This document shows, piece by piece, positions 57,165 to 64,000 of a stretch of 64,000 nucleotides of DNA. The stretch's first letter is position 1; each line of letters starts with the position of its first letter. The notes beneath the pieces were generated by a model. The model had not been told where the DNA came from, searched no databases, and saw nothing but the letters and a program-made list of their open reading frames with translations. The translations under genes and the position numbers were made by a program. This DNA is from Corynebacterium callunae DSM 20147 (lineage in GTDB: Bacteria > Actinomycetota > Actinomycetes > Mycobacteriales > Mycobacteriaceae). The DNA lies in the NCBI RefSeq assembly GCF_000344785.1, contig NC_020506.1, positions 930,001 through 994,000 on the forward strand, written 5' to 3'.

Positions 57165-57980
57165 TTGCGAAGCAGCAATCCCGTTTTTAGCTCCCTGAAG
57201 GAAACTCAAAGGCCACACGGCCAAAACCCATACGGCGGTTACGACAACTTCGGTGGTGTCTACCAACAAAACTCTGCTCCTCAGCGGACAGAACGCCCCA
57301 TGACCGTCGATGACGTGATTACCAAAACTGGAATCACTCTTGCGGTCATTGTCGTTTCGGCTTTGATTACTTTTGGCGTCTGGCTCTTTAACCCAGCCCT
57401 CGGCATGATGCTGACCCTGATTGGCGCGATCGGCGGTTTTGTAACCGTCCTTATCAGCACCTTCGGAAAGAAGTACGGTTCGGCAGCCGTCACCCTTACT
57501 TATGCAGTTTTTGAAGGCCTTTTTGTCGGTGGTATTTCGCTCTTGCTCTCCGAATTTACCGTTGGAGCTTCCGACGCCGGCGCTTTGATTGGCCAAGCAG
57601 TGCTGGGCACCATCGGTGTATTCATCGGCATGCTCTTTGTTTATAAGACTGGCGCTATCAAGGTCACCCCTAAGTTCAACCGCATCCTCACCTCCATGAT
57701 GATCGGCGTGCTGGTGCTCGCTTTGGGCAACTTCTTTATGGCAATGTTCCTCGGTACGAGCCCACTTCGAGATGGTGGCATCATCGCTATAATCTTCTCC
57801 CTCTTCTGCATCGGCCTGGCAGCTTTTAGCTTCCTCACCGACTTTGATGCAGCAGACCGTATGGTTCGCGAAGGCGTTCCTGCAAAGATGGCATGGGGCG
57901 TAGCCCTCGGCTTGGCAGTGACTTTGGTGTGGCTCTACACCGAAATTTTGCGTCTGCTCAGCTACTTCAGAAATGACTAG
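57165..57980 (+). CDS. Bax inhibitor-1/YccA family membrane protein
   Basis: 271 residues with seven membrane segments after a polar N-terminus of about 55 residues rich in Gln, Tyr and Asn. MRSSNPVF at the start and the pore-lining end (FDAADRMVREGVPAKMAWG, LVWLYTEILRLL) match the actinobacterial Bax1-I group. Start is TTG 57165, as shown by the family N-terminus; AAAGGATC is 12-13 bases upstream and a GGGGACCCC element lies in between. Role unknown, possibly ion leak/stress. Confidence 0.88.
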   Translation: MRSSNPVFSSLKETQRPHGQNPYGGYDNFGGVYQQNSAPQRTERPMTVDDVITKTGITLAVIVVSALITFGVWLFNPALGMMLTLIGAIGGFVTVLISTFGKKYGSAAVTLTYAVFEGLFVGGISLLLSEFTVGASDAGALIGQAVLGTIGVFIGMLFVYKTGAIKVTPKFNRILTSMMIGVLVLALGNFFMAMFLGTSPLRDGGIIAIIFSLFCIGLAAFSFLTDFDAADRMVREGVPAKMAWGVALGLAVTLVWLYTEILRLLSYFRND

Positions 57981-57991
57981 TAGTAGATACT

Positions 57992-58036
57992 AAAAATCCG
58001 GTTACCTCCATCGTGGAGGTAACCGGATTTTTTATT
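57992..58036. terminator. Strong terminator after the Bax1-I gene
   Basis: AAAAATCCGGTTACCTCCA (57992-58010) - TCG - perfect inverse (58014-58032), followed by TTATTT. A-rich on the other side, so it also suits the convergent lipoprotein gene. Confidence 0.92.
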
Positions 58037-58045
58037 TAGCTCAGC

Positions 58046-58498
58046 TTAAAGAGCAATAACTTCGCCATCAACGGTGACCTGTGCGAAGACCAAACCCTGA
58101 GAAGACTCAGTAGGGAAGGAAAGCTCAACGTCGACGTCTTTGGTCTCAGTCTTTTCGCCATTGGCGGCAGTGACTACACGGGTAGCAGTTCCAGTTGCAG
58201 AAGTTGCTTCCCATGCATCCCAGTGAATCTCGGTAAGCTGCTCGCTGTTATCCAAGCAGTTGAGGGAGATTTCTGCAGGCTGCTGCTCTGGAGCACCAAC
58301 ACAATCGATATAGCCAGGAGCATTCGCAGCTGCTGCCACAGTGGTAGCGGTGGAGGAGTGCGTAGGAGCTTCAACACCAGTTGCGGTTTCTACCTTGAGG
58401 TCAGAATCGTTCTGGTGTGGAGGAGTACAAGCAGCCAAAGCCAACGCAGCCAATGCTGCAGTAGCGGATGCCAAAAGCTTTTGTGAATGTGAAGACAT
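58046..58498 (-). CDS. Putative lipoprotein of unknown function
   Basis: 150 residues. Lipoprotein signal ending at Cys24 (LALAAC), then a Thr/Ser/Ala-rich linker (about 35-60) and a small beta domain with a Cys pair (YIDCVGAPEQQPAEISLNC) that may form a disulphide. No family recognised. Lies 15 bases downstream of greA on the same strand, so it may be co-transcribed. Confidence 0.7.
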   Translation of the reverse strand: MSSHSQKLLASATAALAALALAACTPPHQNDSDLKVETATGVEAPTHSSTATTVAAAANAPGYIDCVGAPEQQPAEISLNCLDNSEQLTEIHWDAWEATSATGTATRVVTAANGEKTETKDVDVELSFPTESSQGLVFAQVTVDGEVIAL

Positions 58499-58513
58499 TT
58501 TTAGATAAGTTCC

Positions 58514-59038
58514 TTAGTCCTTGTTGCGCAGCGCTGCTGCCTTTTCAGAGTTATAAGGTTCTGCGGAAACCACAGTGACAGAGATAACCGAACCGTTAGG
58601 AGCGGTGTACTCGCGGGTATCACCCTCCTGAGCACCAAGAATTGCAGCGCCCAGTGGGGACTGCTCGGAGTAGGTCTCCAGATCAGGGTTCTCGGAAGCG
58701 GCAGCGCGGGTACCGATAAGGAAGGTTTCCTTGTCGCTCTTGTCACCGTCATAATAAACGTGGACCACAGAGCCAACGTGTGCGACGCCTTCGATGATTC
58801 CTTCGCGCTCGGTGGTGGAGTTAGCCAACACCTCAGAAATCTGCTTGATTCGAGCTTCTTCCTGATCCTGCATTTCGCGGGCTGCGTCGTAGCCTGCGTT
58901 TTCCTTCAGGTCGCCCTCTTCGCGACGCTCATTGATTTCTGCAGCTACGGCTGGGCGGTGGGCGATAAGAGCGTTGAGCTCCTCTTCCAACTTAGCCTTG
59001 GTTTCAGGGGTGATGTACTGCTTTTCTGCACTTGCCAT
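58514..59038 (-). CDS. greA: Transcription elongation factor GreA
   Basis: 174 residues. N-terminal coiled coil with the acidic tip EINERREEGDLKENAGYDAAREMQ, which reaches the RNA polymerase active site to stimulate transcript cleavage; C-terminal FKBP-like domain (SEQSPLGAAILGAQEGD). GreA-DUF4307-mca is the same order as Rv1080c-Rv1081c-Rv1082 of M. tuberculosis. A GCCCCGG/CCGGGGC hairpin (59105-59124) lies in its leader. Confidence 0.96.
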   Translation of the reverse strand: MASAEKQYITPETKAKLEEELNALIAHRPAVAAEINERREEGDLKENAGYDAAREMQDQEEARIKQISEVLANSTTEREGIIEGVAHVGSVVHVYYDGDKSDKETFLIGTRAAASENPDLETYSEQSPLGAAILGAQEGDTREYTAPNGSVISVTVVSAEPYNSEKAAALRNKD

Positions 59039-59104
59039 GGTGTTTACCCTCCCGGGAACTGTAGAGGTAGATCACCGGTCAACCGTGCTCATGTCATGAC
59101 TTAA

Positions 59105-59124
59105 GCCCCGGTTTTCCCCGGGGC
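59105..59124 (-). promoter_or_regulatory. GC-rich hairpin in the DUF4307-greA gap
   Basis: GCCCCGG-TTTTCC-CCGGGGC, no T-tract. It lies 90 bases after the DUF4307 stop and 67 before the greA start; either a weak terminator or a leader element of greA. Confidence 0.45.
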
Positions 59125-59213
59125 CAATAGTTACATGATGCACGCGGAAATTGACCGGCAATGTCAACGTACGCTTTCTGCTGCAAATTTTAGCACAGCA
59201 ATTTTTTGGAGCT

Positions 59214-59684
59214 TTAGAAGTTCATATGTGAAGGAATAATGGTGGAACATCCATAAACGCCACCGGAAACCGCAATGTCGCGGGTGGGGATCAATGTCGA
59301 GATGCGAACAGTGGAGTGATCGCTTGGCTCAACCAAAACTTCTCGACGTCCAACCTCTGCATGTGAATAGTCCTTAGCAGTCACAATGCAATAAGCCTTC
59401 TGGCTGGGATCATCACGAGTGACATCAACTTCAAAGCGGAATGTGTCATCGTCGATCCTTTCAAAAGAGCCCATTTGGCCAGATACCGTCTGAGATTCAC
59501 GATTATTCATAAAGTTCGCAAAGGCAACGATCAAGGCGATAATCAATAAGACGCCCACGATTGCGATCGCCTTACCACCCCAATTCCCGCCACTTATGGT
59601 CCCACCTTCAGTGTTATAACGGCTGCTGGGGCGCTGGGAGCTTGGAATTTTGGAATTAGATGAAGCGTTGGAATTGGTGCTCAT
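59214..59684 (-). CDS. DUF4307 membrane protein
   Basis: 156 residues from the ATG at 59684 (residue 10 of the longer open frame). A Ser/Asn-rich cytoplasmic N-terminus, one membrane segment (about 38-58) and an extracytoplasmic beta domain ending GGVYGCSTIIP. Family of unknown function in the Rv1081c position between greA and mca. Divergent from mca. Confidence 0.82.
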   Translation of the reverse strand: MSTNSNASSNSKIPSSQRPSSRYNTEGGTISGGNWGGKAIAIVGVLLIIALIVAFANFMNNRESQTVSGQMGSFERIDDDTFRFEVDVTRDDPSQKAYCIVTAKDYSHAEVGRREVLVEPSDHSTVRISTLIPTRDIAVSGGVYGCSTIIPSHMNF

Positions 59685-59892
59685 GGCGAAGTTCGTCGAC
59701 GTCCTCTTCAAAGCCGTGCATGGTAACCGCCGGAGTCAAAAATATGATCTAGCGGAGTGGGGATAGTCAATATATTAGTCGTCATCGGGAAAACTGATAA
59801 CCGGGGTCGACGAACATAGGGTTATCATGGATTGAATACAAATCAACTAATTTTTTAGCAAAGTAGAAATTGCTACAGAAAGGATGAAACAC

Positions 59893-60768
59893 GTGAGTGG
59901 TCTACGCCTAATGGCGATCCACGCCCACCCAGACGACGAGTCCAGTAAGGGCGCGGCCACGATGGCTCGTTATGCGGCAGAAGGCAATCGAGTAATGGTT
60001 GTCACCTGTACGGGAGGTGAGCGCGGTGACATCCTTAATCCAGCCATGGACAAGCCAGGTGTGCTGGAAAATATTTCTGAAATCCGTAAGAAGGAAATGG
60101 CCACGGCCATGGAAGTCTTGGGAACCGAACACCGGTGGTTGGGATATGAAGATTCCGGCCTGCCACAAGGTGATCCACTTCCGCCATTGCCAGCAGGCTG
60201 TTTTGCGCTGGAGGACTTGGATAAGGTGACCCGTGACTTGGTCGCAGTAATCCGTGAATTCCAGCCTCATGTGATCATTACTTATGATGAAAACGGCGGT
60301 TATCCACACCCTGACCACATCAAGGTTCATGAGGCATCCATGCAAGCGTGGGAAAAAGCTGGCGATGCTGATTATGAGCCCGAAGCTGGTGCTCCTTGGA
60401 AGCCTTTGAAGCTTTATTACACCCATGGCTTTATTCGTCAGCGCATGCAAATGTTCCATGACCTACTAATTGCTGAGGGGAAGCCCAGCCCCTACACTCC
60501 AATGCTGGAGCGCTGGCAGGCCAACCAAGCCGATATTATGGCTCGAGTAACCACGCAGGTGCCAAGTGCTCAGTATTTTGAACAGCGTGATGCAGCTTTG
60601 CGTGCCCACGCTACGCAGATTGATCCCGCTGGCGCATTCTTCGGAACACCAGTAGAGGTCCAGCAGGAACTGTGGCCAACAGAAGAATTTGAATTGGCAA
60701 AAACTCGGGTAAAAACCTCAATCCCCGAGGATGACCTGTTTGCTGGAATCACTCCCGATGCAGAATAA
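59893..60768 (+). CDS. mca: Mycothiol S-conjugate amidase
   Basis: 291 residues. LmbE/PIG-L fold: [14 protein letters not shown] provides the zinc His-Asp-Asp, [14 protein letters not shown] and the second zinc His in [12 protein letters not shown] follow. Cleaves mycothiol conjugates in detoxification, which marks the host as a mycothiol producer. GTG 59893 is the start: AAAGGA is eight bases upstream, whereas the ATG at 59884 would sit on the ribosome-binding site. Confidence 0.94.
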   Translation: MSGLRLMAIHAHPDDESSKGAATMARYAAEGNRVMVVTCTGGERGDILNPAMDKPGVLENISEIRKKEMATAMEVLGTEHRWLGYEDSGLPQGDPLPPLPAGCFALEDLDKVTRDLVAVIREFQPHVIITYDENGGYPHPDHIKVHEASMQAWEKAGDADYEPEAGAPWKPLKLYYTHGFIRQRMQMFHDLLIAEGKPSPYTPMLERWQANQADIMARVTTQVPSAQYFEQRDAALRAHATQIDPAGAFFGTPVEVQQELWPTEEFELAKTRVKTSIPEDDLFAGITPDAE

Positions 60769-60807
60769 TGCTTAAAGACAACATCCTTTAGGAAGGACTT
60801 TCCAGGC

Positions 60808-61128
60808 GTGATTGATTTCAGCCCAGTGTTATATACCGCCGCGAGCGCATATAACAACACCCAAACCCTTATTCTTGCGCAACAACAAGAAGGTGGCCCA
60901 TTGGGGCCAGAGTTCGGAAAAGCTTCTCCAGTTGGACTTTTGCTCATTGTTGCCATGCTTGCAGCGGTATTAACACTTGGCTGGATGTTTCATCGTCGTT
61001 GGTCACGCATGAACCGTAGGCGTATCTTCGCTGAGCGCCATGGCCTTGATCCTTTTGATATTGAAGGAGTCCGCAAGGCCATGGCAGAAGCGGGTCTGAA
61101 TGAAAAGTCGAAAAAAGGCTTCTTTTAA
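60808..61128 (+). CDS. Small single-span membrane protein (Rv1083-like)
   Basis: 106 residues from GTG 60808 behind AGGAAGGAC. One membrane segment (about 42-62), followed by a basic helix RRWSRMNRRRIFAERHGLDP and a short cytoplasmic tail. Follows mca as Rv1083 does in M. tuberculosis. Function unknown. Confidence 0.75.
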   Translation: MIDFSPVLYTAASAYNNTQTLILAQQQEGGPLGPEFGKASPVGLLLIVAMLAAVLTLGWMFHRRWSRMNRRRIFAERHGLDPFDIEGVRKAMAEAGLNEKSKKGFF

Positions 61129-61154
61129 TTAAGAGTTGTGTTAAGGTCTTGAAC

Positions 61155-61232
61155 ATGTTCGCAGCACGATTTTATTTTATGTCCGGCTCCGGGGTTCCCC
61201 GCGCAAGCTGGCCATTAATTGTGCCAAGTTAA
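61155..61232 (+). CDS. aroR: Leader peptide AroR of the aroF attenuator
   Basis: A 25-codon frame (MFAARFYF...W19...S25) behind AAGG. Phe6-Tyr7-Phe8 in a row plus Phe2 and Trp19 mark it as a sensor of charged aromatic tRNAs. A ribosome-mediated attenuator with such a leader is described upstream of aroF in C. glutamicum. It ends 22 bases before the terminator hairpin. Confidence 0.85.
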   Translation: MFAARFYFMSGSGVPRASWPLIVPS

Positions 61233-61244
61233 CGCGAACAAGTT

Positions 61245-61293
61245 CCGGAGTCGAGCAGCACCTCCCCGCAAGGGTCGAGGGGCTGCTTTTTTG
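61245..61293 (+). terminator. Attenuator terminator upstream of aroF
   Basis: AGCAGC-A-CCTC (61254-61264) pairs with GAGG-G-GCTGCT (61277-61287) and is followed by TTTTTT-G. CCGGAG at 61245-61250 can alternatively pair with CTCCGG at 61187-61192 within the leader peptide, providing the competing fold. It lies 42 bases before the aroF ATG. Confidence 0.85.
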
Positions 61294-61334
61294 TTTCCCA
61301 TATAGTCTTCTAGCCCTGAAAGGCACCACATCCC

Positions 61335-62435
61335 ATGAGCTCCCCGGTTTCCCTCGACAACGCAGCGTCTACCAGTAACAAGCGCGTTGTGGCTTTCCAC
61401 AAGCTTCCAACCCCAGCTGAGCTGATCGCGGCAAATCCGCTGACCGCACAGCAGGCTGACAAGGTTGAGCGCGATCGCCAGGAAATTGCTGATATCTTCG
61501 CTGGTGAAGATGACCGCCTCGTTGTTGTTGTTGGACCTTGTTCTGTGCACGATCCTGAAGCAGCAATTGATTACGCAAACCGCTTGGCACCTCTGGCAAA
61601 GCGCCTTGAAGACGACCTGAAGGTTGTTATGCGTGTGTACTTCGAAAAGCCACGCACCACTGTGGGCTGGAAGGGTCTGATCAATGATCCTCACCTCAAC
61701 GAGACTTACGACATTAAAGAAGGCCTGCGCCTTGCTCGCAAGGTGCTTATCGACGTAGTAAATCTTGACCTTCCAGTTGGTTGCGAATTCCTCGAGCCAA
61801 ACAGCCCGCAGTACTACGCAGACACCGTCGCGTGGGGCGCAATTGGTGCTCGTACCACCGAATCCCAGGTTCACCGCCAGTTGGCGTCTGGGATGTCTAT
61901 GCCAATCGGCTTCAAAAACGGCACCGATGGCAATATCCAGGTAGCAATTGATGCCGTTCAGGCTGCTCAGAACCCACACTTCTTCTTCGGAACCTCTGAT
62001 GACGGAGAGCTCAGCGTCGTCGAAACCGCCGGCAACAACAATTCCCACATTATTTTGCGCGGCGGTACCGCCGGCCCGAATTATGATGCACCTTCGGTGG
62101 CGGCCGCCGTCGAAAAGCTTGGTGGCAATGCCCGTTTGATGATTGATGCCTCCCACGCCAACTCCGGCAAGGACGATGTCAAGCAGATCGGTGTGGTTAA
62201 GGAAATCGCTGCTCAGATTGCGGAAGGCAATGAAGCAATTTCAGGCATCATGATTGAATCATTCCTGGTAGCAGGTGCACAGAACCTTGATCCCGCAAAG
62301 CTGCGCATCAATGGTGGCAGTGGCTTGGTCTACGGCCAGTCTGTAACCGATAAGTGCATTGATATCGATACCACCGTTGATTTGTTGGCGGAATTGGCAG
62401 CAGCTGTGCGCGAGCGTCGTAACTCCGCACAATAA
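61335..62435 (+). CDS. aroF: 3-Deoxy-D-arabino-heptulosonate 7-phosphate synthase, class I
   Basis: 366 residues, the size of the Tyr/Phe-type enzyme. First step of aromatic amino acid synthesis from PEP and erythrose-4-phosphate. GPCSVHDPEAAIDYANRL, KPRTTVGWKGLINDP, GARTTESQVHRQLASG, PIGFKNGTDGN and DASHANSGKD give the PEP and metal sites. Controlled by the aroR attenuator directly upstream. Contains CGTCGAAAAGC at 62108. Confidence 0.95.
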   Translation: MSSPVSLDNAASTSNKRVVAFHKLPTPAELIAANPLTAQQADKVERDRQEIADIFAGEDDRLVVVVGPCSVHDPEAAIDYANRLAPLAKRLEDDLKVVMRVYFEKPRTTVGWKGLINDPHLNETYDIKEGLRLARKVLIDVVNLDLPVGCEFLEPNSPQYYADTVAWGAIGARTTESQVHRQLASGMSMPIGFKNGTDGNIQVAIDAVQAAQNPHFFFGTSDDGELSVVETAGNNNSHIILRGGTAGPNYDAPSVAAAVEKLGGNARLMIDASHANSGKDDVKQIGVVKEIAAQIAEGNEAISGIMIESFLVAGAQNLDPAKLRINGGSGLVYGQSVTDKCIDIDTTVDLLAELAAAVRERRNSAQ

Positions 62436-62497
62436 TCTGCATGTGAATTGGAGGGTAGCTCCCATGCCACAGTGGTGTGGGGGCTAGACTAGGACAT

Positions 62498-63268
62498 GTG
62501 TTTAACCTGCCCCGACTGCTATACCCGGTTTATGAGCGTCGCCTGCTAAAAGAACTTCAGGACGCCAAACAGCCCGGTCACGTTGCCATTATGTGCGATG
62601 GTAATCGGCGCTGGGCGCGTGAAGCTGGATTTACTGATGTCAGCCATGGGCACCGTGTCGGCGCCAAAAAAATTGGGGAAATGGTGCAATGGTGCCAAGA
62701 CGTTGACGTCAACCTTGTCACCGTTTACCTGCTCTCCATGGAGAATCTGGGACGCTCCTCCGACGAGCTGCAATTGCTCTTTGACATCATCGCTGATGTT
62801 GCGGATGAATTAGCGCGTCCTGAAACCAATTGTCGGGTTCGTCTTGTTGGCCATGTGCATTTGTTGCCCGATAATGTGGCAGCCCGTTTGCGCGCCGCGG
62901 AAAAAGCCACCGTGCGAAACACTGGAATTACAGTCAATATGGCTGTCGGTTACGGCGGTCGCCAGGAAATTGTTGATGCCGTGCGCAAGCTTCTTTCTGA
63001 AGGCGCTGCAGCAGGCAAAGATATCCCAGCGCTAATTGAAAGCGTAAATGTGGGCGCTATTTCTACACATCTTTATACTTCCGGACAACCAGATCCAGAT
63101 TTAGTGATCCGTACCTCAGGTGAGCAGCGTCTTTCTGGATTTATGCTGTGGCAATCGGCGTATTCTGAAATTTGGTTTACTGATACTTATTGGCCAGCCT
63201 TCCGCAGAATTGATTTCTTGCGCGCCCTGCGTGATTATTCGCAGCGCAGCAGGCGTTTCGGAAAATAG
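62498..63268 (+). CDS. Short-chain Z-isoprenyl diphosphate synthase (Z-FPP synthase type)
   Basis: 256 residues. AIMCDGNRRWAREAGF instead of the decaprenyl enzyme's MDGNGRW, VYLLSMENLGR, and LVIRTSGEQRLSGFMLWQSAYSE match Rv1086 of M. tuberculosis, which makes omega,E,Z-farnesyl diphosphate for decaprenyl phosphate. C. glutamicum has a longer paralogue elsewhere. Start GTG 62498: TAGACT (62485-62490) is a good -10 directly upstream, so the mRNA is probably leaderless; GTG 62477 is the alternative. Confidence 0.9.
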   Translation: MFNLPRLLYPVYERRLLKELQDAKQPGHVAIMCDGNRRWAREAGFTDVSHGHRVGAKKIGEMVQWCQDVDVNLVTVYLLSMENLGRSSDELQLLFDIIADVADELARPETNCRVRLVGHVHLLPDNVAARLRAAEKATVRNTGITVNMAVGYGGRQEIVDAVRKLLSEGAAAGKDIPALIESVNVGAISTHLYTSGQPDPDLVIRTSGEQRLSGFMLWQSAYSEIWFTDTYWPAFRRIDFLRALRDYSQRSRRFGK

Positions 63269-63335
63269 ATTTCAGAAAATAGTTCTGGTGCGGGACTAAT
63301 TGCAATAGCTAAACACCGCCCACCTGAGGAGAAAA

Positions 63336-63854
63336 ATGTCTGACTACATCGTTGCCTTCGAATCAACCTACGGTTCAACCCGCCAATACGCAGAGGATTT
63401 AGCAACCCGCTTGGGAGTTAAAGCGCTACATCTTACTGAGGCAGCGGCTGCCATTGAAGCCAATTCCACCGCACCGGTAATTGTGCTTAGCCCGGTACAT
63501 GGCCCTATGCATCCAGGTGCCAAGTTCGTCTCATATACCGATTTTGGCCAGCGGAAAGTTGCGCTCTGCACAGTGGGCATGACCTTGGATGAAGTAGCTC
63601 AGAAGAAAGATGGTGCTGCCAAGGCGCTAGGCTCAAAAGCTGATTCGGTGCAGCGTTTTTATCTTCCAGGTCGCCTGAACTATTCCGAACTTTCCACTGC
63701 ACATCGCACCACCATGTGGACCATTGTGAATATGCTCAAGGCCAAGCCAATGAAAAGCGCCAATGACAAAATGATGATCAACACCTTTGACACAGATGTT
63801 GATCGGGTAGATCTTGGGCGCCTCGACGAGATTGTGGCCTGGGCGCAGAACTAA
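63336..63854 (+). CDS. Flavodoxin-domain protein
   Basis: 172 residues. YIVAFESTYGSTRQYAEDLATRL is the FMN phosphate loop; IVLSPVHGPMHPG and VALCTVGMT follow as the ring-binding loops. Resembles the HemG-like single-domain flavodoxins of Actinobacteria; electron partner unknown. RBS GAGGAG. Followed by tandem repeats and the convergent coaA end. Confidence 0.85.
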   Translation: MSDYIVAFESTYGSTRQYAEDLATRLGVKALHLTEAAAAIEANSTAPVIVLSPVHGPMHPGAKFVSYTDFGQRKVALCTVGMTLDEVAQKKDGAAKALGSKADSVQRFYLPGRLNYSELSTAHRTTMWTIVNMLKAKPMKSANDKMMINTFDTDVDRVDLGRLDEIVAWAQN

Positions 63855-63954
63855 ACAGCAGGATTAAACAGCAGAACTAAACCGCAGCGCCAAGCCCGCA
63901 AGCGCTGAGCTTGCAGCGCCAAGCCCGCAAGCGCTGAGCTTGCAGCGCTAAGGC
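63852..63954. repeat. Tandem repeats between the flavodoxin gene and coaA
   Basis: First, three degenerate 15-base units of the AACTAAACAGCAG type starting at the stop codon (63850-63889). Then two identical 29-base units (63885-63913 and 63914-63942) and a partial third (63943-63954). Each unit contains CAAGC-GCTGA-GCTTG, so it can form a hairpin. Confidence 0.85.
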
Positions 63955-63955
63955 A

Positions 63956-64000
63956 TTAGAGCTTGCGCATGCGCACCCGTTCAACCAAATGGTCGCTGCC
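63956..64000 (-). CDS. coaA: Pantothenate kinase, C-terminal end only
   Basis: Only the last 14 codons and the stop (TTA at 63956-63958 on the plus strand) are inside the window. They read GSDHLVERVRMRKL, the typical end of type I CoaA (H-x-V-E-R-V-R-L-R-K). The rest of the gene lies beyond base 64000. Too short for certainty, but the motif is characteristic and coaA follows at this place in C. glutamicum. Confidence 0.7.
   Translation of the reverse strand, partial: GSDHLVERVRMRKL

Noticed and set aside
63885..63954. 29-base repeats as a CRISPR array
   Set aside because: The units are directly adjacent with no spacers and there are no cas genes.

Overview
The window is an ordinary chromosomal segment of a mycolic-acid actinobacterium, almost certainly a Corynebacterium close to C. 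glutamicum (C. glutamicum/callunae/efficiens group). Pointers are the porB/porC porin pair, an AraC regulator of the RipA type behind a DtxR box, CTAT-N6-ATAG AmtR boxes before urease and urea-transport genes, a mycothiol S-conjugate amidase, a short Z-farnesyl-diphosphate synthase of the Rv1086 type, and an F-Y-F leader peptide before a DAHP synthase gene. There are no rRNA genes, complete prophages, insertion sequences or CRISPR arrays.

Layout. 0-4.4 kb: an MMPL exporter with its TetR regulator (window edge), an RraA-family protein and a small membrane protein. 4.4-6.8 kb: a DUF2199 gene facing a compositionally odd DUF222/HNH (13E12-type) gene; the gap between them holds two DnaA-box repeats and a LexA-like box. 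6.9-8.6 kb: prfC. 8.7-18.9 kb: a urea block, ureABCEFGD followed by urtABCDE, each half with its own AmtR boxes. 18.9-27.6 kb: two pth paralogues, a nitronate monooxygenase-like gene, gapB, twin tiny Cys4 proteins, rplY, a truncated VOC gene fused tail-to-tail with an AlkD-like gene, then prs and glmU. 27.7-34.9 kb: MFS transporter, Tat-exported multicopper oxidase, YihY protein and a very asymmetric heterodimeric ABC exporter. 35-45.4 kb: a small coiled protein, tRNA-Gln, TetR-mfd operon, an aminoacyl-phospholipid synthase/hydrolase pair and lysI. 45.4-52.2 kb: small antitoxin-like protein, mazG, porC, porB, a lytic transglycosylase, then the conserved eno-ftsB-DUF501-ppx2-tRNA-Leu block. 52.2-58 kb: cold-shock gene with a long structured leader, an unknown acidic protein, OYE/SDR oxidoreductases, ripA and a Bax1-I protein. 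58-64 kb: lipoprotein, greA, DUF4307, mca, small membrane protein, aroR leader/attenuator, aroF, Z-FPP synthase, flavodoxin and the end of coaA.

Functional themes. UrtA-E import urea and the nickel urease hydrolyses it; the AmtR boxes suggest joint derepression under nitrogen limitation. Cell-envelope functions recur (MMPL, PorB/C, aminoacyl-lipid pair, Z-prenyl synthase, lytic transglycosylase). The most unusual observations are: an 11-bp word (GCTTTTCGACG) present 13 times in 64 kb; an ABC exporter pair in which one subunit has lost Walker A, catalytic Glu and H-loop while its partner has lost the signature motif; the LexA/DnaA-box region before the HNH gene; and a tRNA with a Leu UAA anticodon but no long variable arm.
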